Positions 1-10,414 of a DNA stretch of 64,000 nt are shown one piece after another. The notes beneath the pieces were generated by a model. That model saw nothing but the letters and a program-made list of their open reading frames with translations, made no database searches and was not told the origin of the DNA. Made by a program: the position numbers and the translations under genes. Origin of the DNA: Selaginella moellendorffii (Eukaryota > Streptophyta > Lycopodiopsida > Selaginellales > Selaginellaceae); the NCBI RefSeq assembly GCF_000143415.4, contig NW_003314300.1:42908-106907 (forward strand), in the 5' to 3' direction. Within the stretch, counting starts at the first letter, position 1. Every line of letters begins with the position of its first letter.

Positions 1-80
1 TAATAGTAGTTCATTTCCCAACAAATGGTAAATCTGACATGACGAATTAATTTAACTTTCTTTAGAGATTTAGATAATTG

Positions 81-360
81 TTATGATGGGTTTGAGGTTC
101 TAGTGGCTAGATTCATGTTTGGGGGATCATTGAGACCAATAAGAGCTCTTGGTTGCATGTGCAAACTCATAAATCTAGAGTTTTCGCCATTATTTTTCCA
201 CTTTTTTCCATTTTGTTCAGTTTTGAAGAGATTTCTGGTGATAGACACATTCATTTTGGTTGTGCCTTGTTTAGTCAAAGTGGCTTCTCCTCCTCTTTAC
301 AATGAGTTAAAGAACCCATGATTTGGTAACGAATTAAGCCATGTGCAAATGTTTTTCTAG
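81..360 (+). repeat. Dispersed AT-rich repeat, fragment
   Basis: This stretch matches, with many substitutions, the region around 9000-9140 and, in reverse complement, 10940-11190. Shared landmarks are a GGCTAGATTCATGTTTG-like start, a CATTCATTTTGGTTGTG block and AGTGGCTTCTCCTCCT. It is one of at least four degenerate copies of one repeat family in the first 12 kb. The two short open frames crossing it look spurious. Family and mechanism are unknown. Confidence 0.6.
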
Positions 361-943
361 AAGTTAGTAATTATATTCTGTTAAGAAAATATACTTGATT
401 AATGATAAAAAGCTTGTGTTTTTGGGTCATTTTAAATCTCCAGATCACAATTTTTGTTGGAAAATCACCAAAAATACACTCTATCACCCCTTCTCCTCTC
501 ACCATTTAAAAACTTATTCACATCCTTCTATAATATATACAACGAAAAATAAATGAAAGTGAAAAAAAAAACTAATAGGAGTTATAATTTCATTTGATTT
601 AATCTAAATCATCTGCACAAAAATAATCTTTTTCATGGAATTCTTACACCTCATCAAGCCATAGGGGATCTTGAATGATTTTGAATTAATATGAAGTTGA
701 ATTGATTATTTACCTCTAGAAATTAGGAACAAAGCAAGTGTGAATGGAAACGTTTTTAGGTCAATTATGGCTAGTTGTGCCCACCAGGGTCATAGGCGCC
801 ATTGCGAGTCATAGTGGGGTTGTGGGCAAGGATTGCCAAGGTATAACTAGGAGTTGAATTTGCAGAAGAAGATTTGCAGAACCCTAAAACGTGGTTTAGC
901 CTTTAACCCACATTAGACTGTATCCGTACTTGTGTGAGGTGGA
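361..943. other. AT-rich stretch, nothing recognised
   Basis: AT-rich, stop-dense sequence with homopolymer runs. I see no coding frame, tRNA or recognisable element here. Confidence 0.5.
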
Positions 944-1272
944 TTGTCAAAGTCTCATCATGAGACTCCAGTTGCTGGGCACTTTGGCATTACGAAAACA
1001 GTGGAATTGGTCGGTGGCCTCATCTTTGTCAGTCTATGGAAGAGTTTATCCACACCTGCGACATTTGCGCCTGGTCCGAGATTCCTCAACACCATCTGTA
1101 TGGTCTTCTTCAACCACTTCCAGCTCCAACTATGCCCTGGTCTTGCATCTCAATGGACTTTGTGACCGATCTTCCACCAGTTCGAGTTGTTGGTACTCCA
1201 AATCTAATGTTGAACTATGAATTTGCCAGATCTTCAAAGTTACATCATTGGCTGAAAGAGGTACGCATGTGA
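944..1272 (+). mobile_element. Ty3/gypsy integrase zinc-binding fragment
   Basis: Two adjacent plus-strand frames together read like the H2C2 zinc-binding start of a Ty3/gypsy integrase. The frame from 944 gives HETPVAGHFGITKTVELV (histidine part). The frame from 1036 gives EEFIHTCDICAW with the CxxC pair, then YGLLQPLPAP and SISMDF-type sequence ending DFVTDLPP, the usual entry to the catalytic core. The change of frame at about 1010-1030 is a frameshift. The catalytic core, RT and LTRs are not seen nearby. It is a dead fragment about 300 bp upstream of a Crinkler-like gene. Confidence 0.75.
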
Positions 1273-1563
1273 ACAGAGCAAAATTCAATTGACCTCCTTA
1301 CCTTGGTCTAGCTTGGAAGGAACAACATATATGCCCAGCAATTTTAGCACATGGATTTGCTTAAGGCAACGATTGGGGACAATCGTGGCAGCGAACCAAA
1401 GTAGCCGCTGAAGCAAGTCACAGTACCTGTCACTGAAGCGAGTTGTACCTGTCACATATCCATGAGTATATAGGCCGAATTAGGTCAACAAACCTTATGG
1501 TCCTGGGCCGCGACTTGGTCCCGATGGCGGCGACAATGGAGGTGGGGAGCTGGTTCAATTAGA

Positions 1564-3609
1564 GTGTGGATTCGTGAGTGCTATAGCGACGTCTACACCG
1601 ACATCAGGGAGCTCGCGAGCGTGGGCAAGCGCTACATCCACATCTCGGGGGACCCCGGAATCGGCAAGTCGTGTTTTCTGTGGTACGTTCTCAGGAGGCT
1701 CCTCGACGATGGAGAGACGGCCGTCATAGTAGAGCTCCTCGTAGGAATCACCGTGAATACTTTCGTCTTCAAGCAGGATGGGAGTTGCGACGCGGAAGAT
1801 TCACCGGATTACAACCGCCCGGGGGTTTGGCTTCTTACTGATGAGGCATTTGTTGGGCACAGGGCTTGGAACGGAACCACGGTCTTGTTCGCGTCACCCG
1901 AGAAAGATAAGTGGATACAAGCAGAAAAGACTATGCAGGAACGCAAGTTCACGACGCTTTACATGCCGCCTTGGTCTGTCGACGAGTTGCAGGCCGTCTA
2001 TTTTTCAGATCCCGAGAATGAAGGCGAATACATGGAGTTCTGGGCGAAGTATTACGTTGCCGGGCCAATCATAAGGCACTACGTCACGCCTTTGATAAAG
2101 GTCTTCAGCGAGAAACTCACGGCCGTCGAGAAAGTTGTGGATGGCGGGGTGCTGAACGCGACATTATTGAAGGCACACGAGATCTTCGTTTCCTGGCCAA
2201 CTCTCGACTTCACCCGCGTGGACCATTTCTCCTTTGCTTCGGAGTGGGCAGCGGATTGTTTTGCAATCGCGTGCTTCAATGGTCAGATCAAGAACTGGAT
2301 CGCGTCCACTTTATTTTTGGCAGCGAACCGTTCATTGCGGAGTGCAGCTGGAGTTCTGTTCGAACGCGTTGCTCATTATCGACTCTCGATGGGTGGTGAC
2401 TTTTGTAGCATTGACGATCTGACCAGAAAGCTTCATTTGGAGAAGCGGGAAGTGAAGTATTTCTCCGGTAACAGTCTTGATCTGCAAATACCTGGCCTCT
2501 ACTACTTACAACCCAGCAGCACGTCATTCCCTGTGATAGACTCGGTGTATCCTCCACTCGTCCTTTTCCAGATCTCTATTGCCACGAAGCAGAGACCAAT
2601 GAAGAAGTGTGACTACGATGCCTTGTGCTCTTCTTTGATGGCGTTCAGAAACGAGCACCCTGATATTCCGTCGGGCCTGGAAGGTGTGCCGGAGCCGAAC
2701 CGAGTGCACGCTATTCTAGTGAAGATGGAGGGTGACAATGCAAAGCATTCGCAACGCCTGTGCATGGTGGAAGACGCTCCGGAAGACGCTCCAGCGAATG
2801 AAACGGCTCCTCGCCGGTCGGCACGAAAGAGAGCACGTACACAGAGGAGCATTTCCAAGGTCAAGCAAGGGGAGACAGCAGGGGTAATGAAAAAGAGGAC
2901 GTTCCTGCCTTTCCAGATGACCATTGCTCTCAAGATGGACCATACTGTTCCCGACACGCTTGACTACCCGTCCCTTCAACAGATACACGACATTGTCTGT
3001 GCAAGAATGGACGGTGCAGTCGATACTGGAGCACGCAAGTTTGGGGACATTAAAAGAGAAGAGGCGGACTTTGCAAGAGTATTGATGCGCCAAGGTACTT
3101 TTCCCTCTCCTAAATTGCGTGGTCTTTTGAATCTAGTTTACTCATCAGGGAAGGGAAGCATCCAGTACGAGGAAGAAATGGACGGGGTTCCCGTTTTTGG
3201 CGCATGGATTGAAGCTGTTCGCACCAAAGAAGGCAGTGATTCCGTGGAGAAAACTGTTTTGACTATCCAGTGCACGGCTGGTAAACTAGCTGGACGAGAG
3301 CTGACGCTTTTTGTGAACGAGGTAAGCATTCATTCATTCATAAAGTGTGTTTCAGTGAGTAGTTTTTATTTGCAGCGGCTTTTGCCAGACAAGGAGTTTT
3401 CTAATCCTTTGGTTTTGAACATGCTGCGCCTCGAGGCAGTTAGTGGCGCAGATGATGCTGCCTACCAGGTCTGCTGGTCGGGTGCAACAGCATCTGTTGT
3501 CATTAGATCAAATCGGAGAGCTTCTAGGAAGTTGATGCTGGTATTTCCAACAGAACAGACAGAAGAAGAAGAAGACGACTACAAAGAAGAGGACTATATG
3601 GAAATCTGA
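1564..3609 (+). CDS. Crinkler/RHS-like P-loop NTPase, start unresolved
   Basis: A 681-codon open frame for a P-loop NTPase resembling the Crinkler (CRN)/RHS class of effector-like proteins. Visible near the start are the Walker A loop GDPGIGKS followed by CFLWYVLRRLL, then a Walker B-like VWLLTDEAF, and the family-typical sequence VLFASPEKDKW and LYMPPWSVDEL. Mid-protein there is a basic, probably nuclear-localising stretch (RRSARKRARTQR), and the C-terminus is Asp/Glu-rich. The frame opens with GTG; the first in-frame ATG lies after the P-loop, so the true start must be in an upstream exon. An ATG at 1524 is in another frame and stops at 1562. Positions 3322-3375 (GT...AG, 54 nt) look like an in-frame intron, so the mature protein probably lacks 18 of these residues. 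Molecular role in plants is not known to me. Confidence 0.6.
   Translation: MWIRECYSDVYTDIRELASVGKRYIHISGDPGIGKSCFLWYVLRRLLDDGETAVIVELLVGITVNTFVFKQDGSCDAEDSPDYNRPGVWLLTDEAFVGHRAWNGTTVLFASPEKDKWIQAEKTMQERKFTTLYMPPWSVDELQAVYFSDPENEGEYMEFWAKYYVAGPIIRHYVTPLIKVFSEKLTAVEKVVDGGVLNATLLKAHEIFVSWPTLDFTRVDHFSFASEWAADCFAIACFNGQIKNWIASTLFLAANRSLRSAAGVLFERVAHYRLSMGGDFCSIDDLTRKLHLEKREVKYFSGNSLDLQIPGLYYLQPSSTSFPVIDSVYPPLVLFQISIATKQRPMKKCDYDALCSSLMAFRNEHPDIPSGLEGVPEPNRVHAILVKMEGDNAKHSQRLCMVEDAPEDAPANETAPRRSARKRARTQRSISKVKQGETAGVMKKRTFLPFQMTIALKMDHTVPDTLDYPSLQQIHDIVCARMDGAVDTGARKFGDIKREEADFARVLMRQGTFPSPKLRGLLNLVYSSGKGSIQYEEEMDGVPVFGAWIEAVRTKEGSDSVEKTVLTIQCTAGKLAGRELTLFVNEVSIHSFIKCVSVSSFYLQRLLPDKEFSNPLVLNMLRLEAVSGADDAAYQVCWSGATASVVIRSNRRASRKLMLVFPTEQTEEEEDDYKEEDYMEI
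3322..3375 (+). other. Candidate 54-nt in-frame intron
   Basis: Donor GAG|GTAAGC and acceptor TTTGCAG flank 54 nt with a T-rich 3' half. It has no stop and is a multiple of three, so the open frame runs through it. The length matches the introns of 53-54 nt in the second Crinkler-like gene. Removal would join the sequence ending LFVNE to RLLPDKEF. Confidence 0.65.
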
Positions 3610-3743
3610 TCCTAGTTTACACTTCCGGTGCTAAATCTTTTCCTTGCTTGAAAGCGCGGTTTGTGTTTGTTAAGCTGATCATCCTAATAAATGTTTATTT
3701 TCGACTTGTATTAACAAGCGCTCAAAACTACTCTCCCAAGTCC

Positions 3744-3821
3744 GAAGGTCCCAGTGCACTTCAAGGCGAGGAGCTGCGAGCTGAAGGTCCCAGTGCACTT
3801 CAAGGCAAGGAGCTGCGAGCT
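3744..3821 (+). repeat. 39-bp direct tandem repeat, two copies
   Basis: Two consecutive 39-bp copies starting at 3744 and 3783 differ at a single position (GGCGAGG versus GGCAAGG). The length is a multiple of three and the short frame here would read EGPSALQGEELRA twice. It lies about 130 bp past the stop of the preceding Crinkler-like frame, so it is either 3' UTR or part of a downstream exon. Confidence 0.85.
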
Positions 3822-3879
3822 GCTGTCCGTTCATTGCAAGGCTTCGGCCCATTTTCTAATGTCGTGATGCTGCTTGGCA

Positions 3880-4530
3880 ACTAGGAGGTCATTCCAGCAG
3901 ACTCTAAGACGATCAAGCACCTTAAGCACGTAAGCTCACTCGACTTCTATGCTCGATCGATAGCTTGTTATGTGTGGAATTCTCGAAACTTATCTCGCCT
4001 TCTTGCTTGCTTACAACAGAGACCAGCTGACATTGTGAGACGGAAGAGAATGTCAGCAACGTGGTTCCCTTACACTTCTATCATTCGGCTCCAAGCCTCG
4101 TTAGCAGAAGCAAGTCATAGAGATGCTCAGCCTCAAGACCTGGAAAAGTTGTGCAGTCTCACTTCGATCAGATAAGCTTTCTGCCTCGTTCGTTGGTTTC
4201 CAGGCTGATGCAATTCGCATGACAGATGAAATCAGATACCAAAGACGTAGCCTCACTCGTGAAATTAGCTTTCTGAAAATACTGATTATCATTTTTGTAA
4301 AATGTTACTGGTCACCACAAACACGGCTGAGATTGCTTTATGGCAAGAGATACAATGGCCAGGTCTTTTCTATGCTGGGGTTCTACTGGAAGTCGGAGCG
4401 ATGCCAAAGAGGAAGGGATTTGATGAATCGGGTGCTAGCAAGTGGAGGTATTTTGTGTAGTATCTACATTGGGTATGCTATTATGCTCACATTCTCCTGG
4501 AGGTGGAGCTCACCATGGTGGAACCAGTAG
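3880..4530 (+). other. Unassigned GC-moderate segment with 135-codon frame
   Basis: Base composition here is more gene-like than the AT-rich flanks, and a plus-strand open frame runs 4123-4530 with a hydrophobic stretch (ILIIIFVKCYW) and many basic residues. I do not recognise any family. It could be 3' exons or UTR of the upstream Crinkler-like gene, or part of a separate decayed gene. No convincing complete splice model was found. Confidence 0.2.
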
Positions 4531-4576
4531 ACATGGTAATTTTTTAACAATATATACACTAAAACATTGAAATCTC

Positions 4577-4850
4577 TCCACTCCAAAAAAAGCTAGACTA
4601 ATTTGTTATGTTAGGTTCACCATTTGTTAGGATGAGTGATATCTCCCAACTTCTTTGACATAAACTTTTCATGCCTTTATCACAAACTTAAGCTCTTTTA
4701 TATTCCCTAAATGCCTTTTTTTTGCTCCATTCATCAAGAAAGGACTTTTTAGAATCTTCATGACCAAATCTAAACACACACTAAGCAATTCTTCAAATCC
4801 ATGCCAAAATCTCAAGTTTAAACTCCCAAAATTAAGCAGTAATGATAAGG
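4577..4850 (-). repeat. Dispersed repeat copy, same family as 10850-11350
   Basis: Matches 11221-11350 (CTAGACTAATTTGTTATG-like start, then AGGTTCACCATTTGTTAGGA) and 10845-10960 (CATCAAGAAAGGAC..., AATCTTCATGACCAAATCT). The order of the two parts is rearranged compared with the copy near 11 kb. It is degenerate and non-coding. Confidence 0.65.
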
Positions 4851-5335
4851 GAGAATGCAAGTGACATAGATATTGGTGTGAATATGGAAAACAAGATGCT
4901 TGTGAAACATCCTCTACAATTGCTAAATCTACACCAAAGTCAGGACTTGGAAGTAGACCAAGTCAAAGTTCTAACAAGCAAGGTTGCCTTTGCAATTTTT
5001 TGGTCAAACAGTTTTACAAATGGCTTGATTATGTGCAGATTATGTATTATCATAGAGAGCATTGTGATAAGAATGGGATTCCTTATCATGGTCAACTTGA
5101 ACTAAGTGGAGGAAAGTCATTATTTTTTTAGAAGCTTCTAGCAAATATTCGACATTAGGTGATTCATATGATCTAGCAAGATTTCATATCAAATCAGATT
5201 TATAATAAGCATATACAAATTGTGGGAGAAATAAATCAGCTCGTGAACCTCCTTGTCAAGATAATTTTCTAACTATGTAAGATATCAACAATTTGTATAG
5301 AAAGTATTTGCTTTCAATTTATTGACTACATAAGA
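4851..5335. other. AT-rich stretch, nothing recognised
   Basis: AT-rich sequence upstream of the MULE relic. It may hold the decayed N-terminal part of the transposase, but no motif is readable. Confidence 0.4.
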
Positions 5336-6700
5336 ATGATGTATAGAGTGTATGTATTTGGAAGAACACAAATCCTGAGAAAGTATTTTTCCTGTTTTAC
5401 CATAGAAATTCACACAACTTGGCAACTGCAAAAGATGGTGGATTTTGCAAATAATAATTTGTTGAGTCTTGATACAACTTTTGCAACTAATCGCTATAAG
5501 GTAAAATTTTCATTTATTTTTAAGTGAATAATATTTAATAGTTTACAGTTCCCATTATACACTATGCTTGTTTTTTGTTATTATGGAAATGGTATTTCAA
5601 TTGTATAAGTTTTAACTTTTAGTGAGAAAGGAAAACATATAAAGAATTGGATAATAGCTCTTTAAAAATGAGTTTTAGAACACATGCTAGATTAAATTAT
5701 ATCATATCAAATTAATTACGTCAGGTGTAAGTTCAAAGATTGGTCTAGGTCCTAGGAGTTTTGTGGGATCACATGATGAAACTAGGGAATCTTGGGAAGT
5801 GACCTTATAGCATTAATCTCTACTTTAACACCATCAATCATTATCACAACTTTTTTTTAATAGAGATACAGTTGATTGTCAAATTCTATTATGTATTTAG
5901 CATGTATGGAAGAATTGGCTCAAATATATTATTCATAAGGTGAAATCTTGGGATATTAGGATAGAAATATAAAAATTTCTTGGAGATATTATGTATTATT
6001 TAATTCACGTAGCTTTTCACAATGATAATATTATACAAGCTGAGATTAAACAACTTATTGAATATTTTGAAATGGATTTTCAAAAAGAAGTAGCTTTTAT
6101 CAAGTATTTTCAAGATGAACGGAAGGACAAAGTTGATAAGTGAATTAATATTTTGATTTTAATAATTTATTTTAATTTATATTTGATAGATATGTGGGTT
6201 GTTGCTACTCAAAATTTCCCTTATGCTACCAAGGAGACAAATAATTCAATTGAGGTATTCCATGCAAATATAAAAGCTATACTCTCATCCGAAAAAAATA
6301 CATACTCATAATTAAATGATGGATTAGGCAATTCATCAATTTACTACTAAGGTTTATGGAATGTACTGGTTTATTAGTTATTGCAAATATCATGGTTTTA
6401 TTCGAAACCATGCATACAAAAAGCTAATCAATGGTGTGATTGTTAAATCAAGAAATATTAACGACTTTCATATAAAATTTGATAAGGACAATACTTGCAA
6501 ATTTTAGTACAATCCTCTTTAAATCCAGCTATATAGTATTTTGTTGTCGGAGATGAAGGACATAGTGATTGGGCTTTTTTAACTTGGTGTAATTATCTGT
6601 GTGCAACTAAAGAAAACTTTTGCAAGCATCAAGCAAAAATTATTATGTTAAAACAAGGAGAAAAAATAACCGGACTATAATTAATTATGAGGTTCAACCA
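5336..6700 (+). mobile_element. MULE (FAR1/SWIM-type) transposase relic
   Basis: Pieces of a Mutator-like transposase are readable in order on the plus strand in several frames. At 5400-5500 is TTWQLQKMVDFANNNLL followed by DTTFATNRYK, the first catalytic-Asp region. At about 5880-5970 is QILLCI-stop-HVWKNWLKYI, matching the usual LCxWHVxxAWxKN with the Trp changed to TAG. At 6192-6280 is MWVVATQNFPYATKETNNS then IEVFHANIKAI, the usual ETNxxIExxHxxLK block. At about 6560-6650 is a SWIM-like zinc-binding remnant, WCNYLC...FCKH, with one expected Cys now Tyr. Stops and frame changes separate all blocks, so it is dead. Terminal inverted repeats were not located. Confidence 0.7.
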
Positions 6701-7108
6701 TCACAATCACATGCAATCTTAAAAACTCAGTTAGATGACTTATTTTATTGTCATCAAGATTTTGAAGCACTTGATTTGGAAGTTATGATATAGATATTTC
6801 ACTTATTAATTAAAATTTTGAAATACTTATAAAACTTTGAGTAGGAAAATATTTATTAAAATGTTTATCATGAGTAAGTAATTCAGTTGGAGACTATAAT
6901 AGAGGTAAACTAGCATATTTTATATATTAATATATATGAATATTGAGTAGGAAGATATCTATCGAAATGTGCAGCATCAACAAGAAATTTAACTAAGGAC
7001 TAAGTAATTTACACTAAACAAATTTTAAATATTGATATGAACTTTGAATAGGAAAATATCACTCTATCAAAAGTTATAAAAATGATATTGCAGCAAAAGA
7101 TGATGAAT
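6701..7108. other. AT-rich stretch, nothing recognised
   Basis: Very AT-rich, stop-dense sequence downstream of the transposase relic. I see no feature in it. Confidence 0.4.
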
Positions 7109-7350
7109 ATCTTACAAAATCTTCTTGGTGAAGAAGCTTTTTTATCTAGTGGGCTTTAGAGTTTAGGGTTTACAAGTGTGTTATCTTACAAAATCTTCTT
7201 ACTTTTTTATCTAGTGGGCTTTAGAGTTTAGGGTTTACAAGTGTGTGAGGGTGACTCTGAGATGGTGCATGGAACAGTTTCCCCCTAGTGGGCTTTAGAG
7301 TTTAGGGTTTACAAATGTATGAGGGTGACTCTCAGCTTTGATCTATCAAA
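7109..7350 (+). repeat. Three spaced copies of a ~36-bp motif
   Basis: The motif CTAGTGGGCTTTAGAGTTTA continuing GGGTTTACAAGTGTGT begins at 7146, 7211 and 7284. The first two copies also share an upstream ATCTTACAAAATCTTCTT block, giving a 65-bp tandem duplication. The third is followed by a tail (GAGGGTGACTCTCAGCTTTGATC) that reappears in altered form at 7680-7735. Each copy holds one plant telomere-like TTTAGGG, but there is no telomeric array. Confidence 0.8.
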
Positions 7351-8984
7351 TGCAAGTCTACTGAGTTTGTTTGTTTAGTAAGAACATTACCACATGGGTG
7401 CACAAGCCTTTGGCATGACTTGAACCTTAGACCTTTTTTATCAGATTCTATACACTAACCACAAAACCACTTACCAGGTGGTTGTGATGGAACCATCCTA
7501 GTCCCACTTGAAGATTGTAGTCCATCACAGAGTGGCAGGATCACTCCTATTGATCATGTGACTGAGTTGAGTATGGTAAACCATGCTATACCATGATCAA
7601 GTCAGGGTTCCGCCTCAAGACAGGGTGTTTTGTTAGGGTTGCATTAGCAAGCCTAATCCCCATGTTTGGGTTTGCAAGTGTGTGAGGGCGACTATCAGCT
7701 TCGATTGATCCAATGCAAGTCTACTGAGCTTGTCACACATTGTGTGCCTCCAGAAAGCCCTTAATTAGTACCAGTATTTACCCTGGTCTTCAATTCAACC
7801 ACAGCATCAAAAGCTTTCTTTTGTTCGTGGAGAACTCCATCATTACATTCTACAAGAAAGTGACCAAGAGCATTTCTTGCTCCTCCGGGATTTATTCTAT
7901 AAGCACTTACATGCCCTAAATTATAGAATAAATCCCGGTTCAAGGTTCGAGTCATGCCAAAGGCTCATGCACTCATGGTTTAAGACCTCTTCAGCAAATG
8001 CCCTCGTAGCAAATGCCTTGTTCTGACTTGGCCAAATCTTGCCAAGTCTTAAGGCCATGCGGAGGTTACTAGCCAACCTTAAGTCTTAGTCTGACACAAC
8101 TACACTAGCTCTAAGCAACTAAGAGAGAGATCATTGGACAAGAATAGGTACCTCGAGATCTAGTGATAAGTCCCATTGAGACTTGAGTGATTCCATTACA
8201 ACTAGAAATGGAAAAAGATCTAATTGGTACATAATTGGCCCTTAATAGGAACCCTACCTTACATGAAATAGAAAAAGCTTAGAAAAGAATGGAGCGATCA
8301 AAGAATAATGTGCAAACTGAAGTGAATAATCTTGTAAGTAATAACTGTGTCGACTCTAACTACTCCGACTTCTAAACTTGTATTTGCTAGCTCTTGCAAG
8401 CTTGAGCAAAAGTTGAGAAAGTTTAATGTGACAACACCACCCTTCCACTCAGTTTGAGTCTCTACAAAACCAACTTTGGATGAAGCCAACCAAACTTTAC
8501 AAGACTAAACTATTTTTCCCTATTGAGATCAATGAAAGTTAAACTTCCATAGTGTGTCCTCCTTTGGACCACACCCAAGTTGCCATTGGGTCTGCCATGA
8601 CTTCCATGCCACACAAGTTGCATTTCCAAACAAAGTGTCTTACCTTTCCTTCGTCCCATCTACCAAGCAAACACACGCATGTACAACATGAGAGGGGCCA
8701 TACTTGGACACCAGGGTGTCGCCCACCTTTATCTCAATATGAGTTCTCCTACTCAGGTTTCCACTACACCAGTTTCAAGTAGTTAGTTTCTAGGAGCCTA
8801 GCTAGCAACTTGTGCTACAGCTAGAGAGACACTCAACTTACTTGTCACAGCAAGTCATCGATCCTTAAATATTGTAACTGGGGACCTCCCCTTTACGTAA
8901 TCACAACCCTACAACCTTACTTTAAAGGTGGCTACAATGTGGATTCATCTAACTTTGTAGAAACTCTTAGGATCATACATCTAG
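7351..8984. other. Repeat debris without recognised gene
   Basis: Moderately AT-rich. It contains a partial duplicate (about 7668-7735) of the tail at 7301-7370. Several phrases (for example ACCTTAGACCTTTTTTATCAG and TAGTCCCACTTGAAG) look like transposon debris, but no coding motif, LTR pair or structural RNA could be supported. Confidence 0.35.
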
Positions 8985-9655
8985 TGTTCTTATTATATTT
9001 CGCTCAGTTTTAAAGAGATTTATGGTGATAAAAGCATCCATTTTGATTGCACTTTATTTGGGTCAAAGTGGCTTCTCCTCCTATTTAAAATGAGCTGATT
9101 TCGTAAAGAATCAAGTTGCATACAAACATTTTTCTTTTGCATTCTCCTCTATTTTCACCAATTAAATTTGGAGGTTTAAGATTTTGGCATGGATTTGAAG
9201 AATTGCTTGTGTAGGTGTTTAGATTTGGTCATGAGGATTCTGAAGAATGCTTTTTGATGAAAGAAGTTGAGAGATCTTTCACCTTTTTTCATGATTCAGT
9301 TCTAGAGTTTTGAAAGTGAAAGTTTCTGAGTATTCTTTGAAATTTCTTTTGTGGGTCTTTCCTTTGCTTCCTAGCTTTCATAGGAGTCCTCCTTATTTGC
9401 AAAGGAATTCATAAAGAATTGTGAGTTTTGGTGCTGCTTATCTTATATATTATACACTTATAAAAAGTTTCATCATTTGTTTTTAAGTGTATTGCAAGGA
9501 TATTTTCTAAAGCTTTCTACCATTTGTTTGCATGCAAGATTTGATGCAAGTTTGTGGATTTTGGAGCAATTCACCACTTATACTCATTTATTTGAGTACA
9601 AAGAGTGGTTTCAGTTGTTTTCACTCAATTTTGAGTGGTTGTGGTGATGAATAGT
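8985..9655 (+). repeat. Left arm of a large imperfect inverted repeat
   Basis: The arm runs from the CGCTCAGTTTTAAAGAG region through GATTTGAAGAATTGCTTGT, TTTAGATTTGGTCAT and CATAGGAGTCCT to GTACAAAGAGTGGTTT. Its reverse complement is found in the same order at 10415-11190. The arms are only moderately similar, with many small indels, so this is an old structure. Confidence 0.75.
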
Positions 9656-10414
9656 TAAATGAAGCAAAGGTGATGGATCCCAAAAACAGGTGAGGACTCA
9701 CCAAGAAACTGTAGAGCTCACATACAAAATGAGTTGATGCAACCTCATGGCTAAAACCCAATCTGGAACTCATAGTCTAAGGTAGCAAAGCTTGAAAATA
9801 AAAGAGGAGAGGTGAAAAAAGTGGAGAAAAGGAAAAAGAAAGAAAAAGGAAAGAAATTTCCACACAATTGCTTTGAGGTGGTGATAATTGTGAGCATATG
9901 GAAGCTCACAACTAGTCTCATCTGTGAGCATGTAAGAACCACCCTCCACCTGGCATTGGATGAAGTAGAGGCCAAGCCACCATGGAAAGAACTTAGAGGA
10001 GGGAGTGAACTCTTCGAGAAAAATGAGCTTCCCAGGAGAAAAGAAGATTGAACTAGAAACTTTGGAGTTAATGGTCACCATGAGCTTGTGCTTTGTAGCA
10101 AAAAGATGCTTAACTACAGCCCTACACTGCTTGTCAATGGCAAGGATCTCCATGTCATAAGCATGAAGCTTGGCTGTGTTGGAAAGTTGGAAGTCTATAG
10201 CATGGCACAAAGATAGTGCAAGTGATGGTACTTGGAGCTCCACTAGAACAATCTTATAGACTAAGGAGAAGAGATTCACATAAATTGAAAGATGTTTGAA
10301 AGGCCCAAAGCGGTGCTTATGTCCACAAGCTTGTAGAGATAAAAACATGAATATCTCAAGCTCTAGAGCACCAAAAAATTTGAGTATGAATGCGTCAGAA
10401 AGCCCAACTATGAC
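9656..10414 (-). other. Spacer of inverted repeat with 219-codon frame
   Basis: The spacer holds a minus-strand open frame (9770-10429, 219 codons). The stretch KLHAYDMEILAIDKQ in its middle faintly recalls the Ty3/gypsy RNase H motif around YDKELLAI, which would fit a degenerate retroelement. The rest gives no recognisable motif and the C-terminus is hydrophobic low-complexity. I do not call it a functional gene. Confidence 0.3.

Noticed and set aside
1564-3609. Contaminating microbial gene
   Set aside because: It has a plant-like 54-nt intron and sits between resident transposon debris. Recent contamination is unlikely, though ancient transfer cannot be excluded.
7109-7350. CRISPR-like or telomeric array
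   Set aside because: Only three irregularly spaced copies and single TTTAGGG units. A eukaryotic genome also makes CRISPR implausible.
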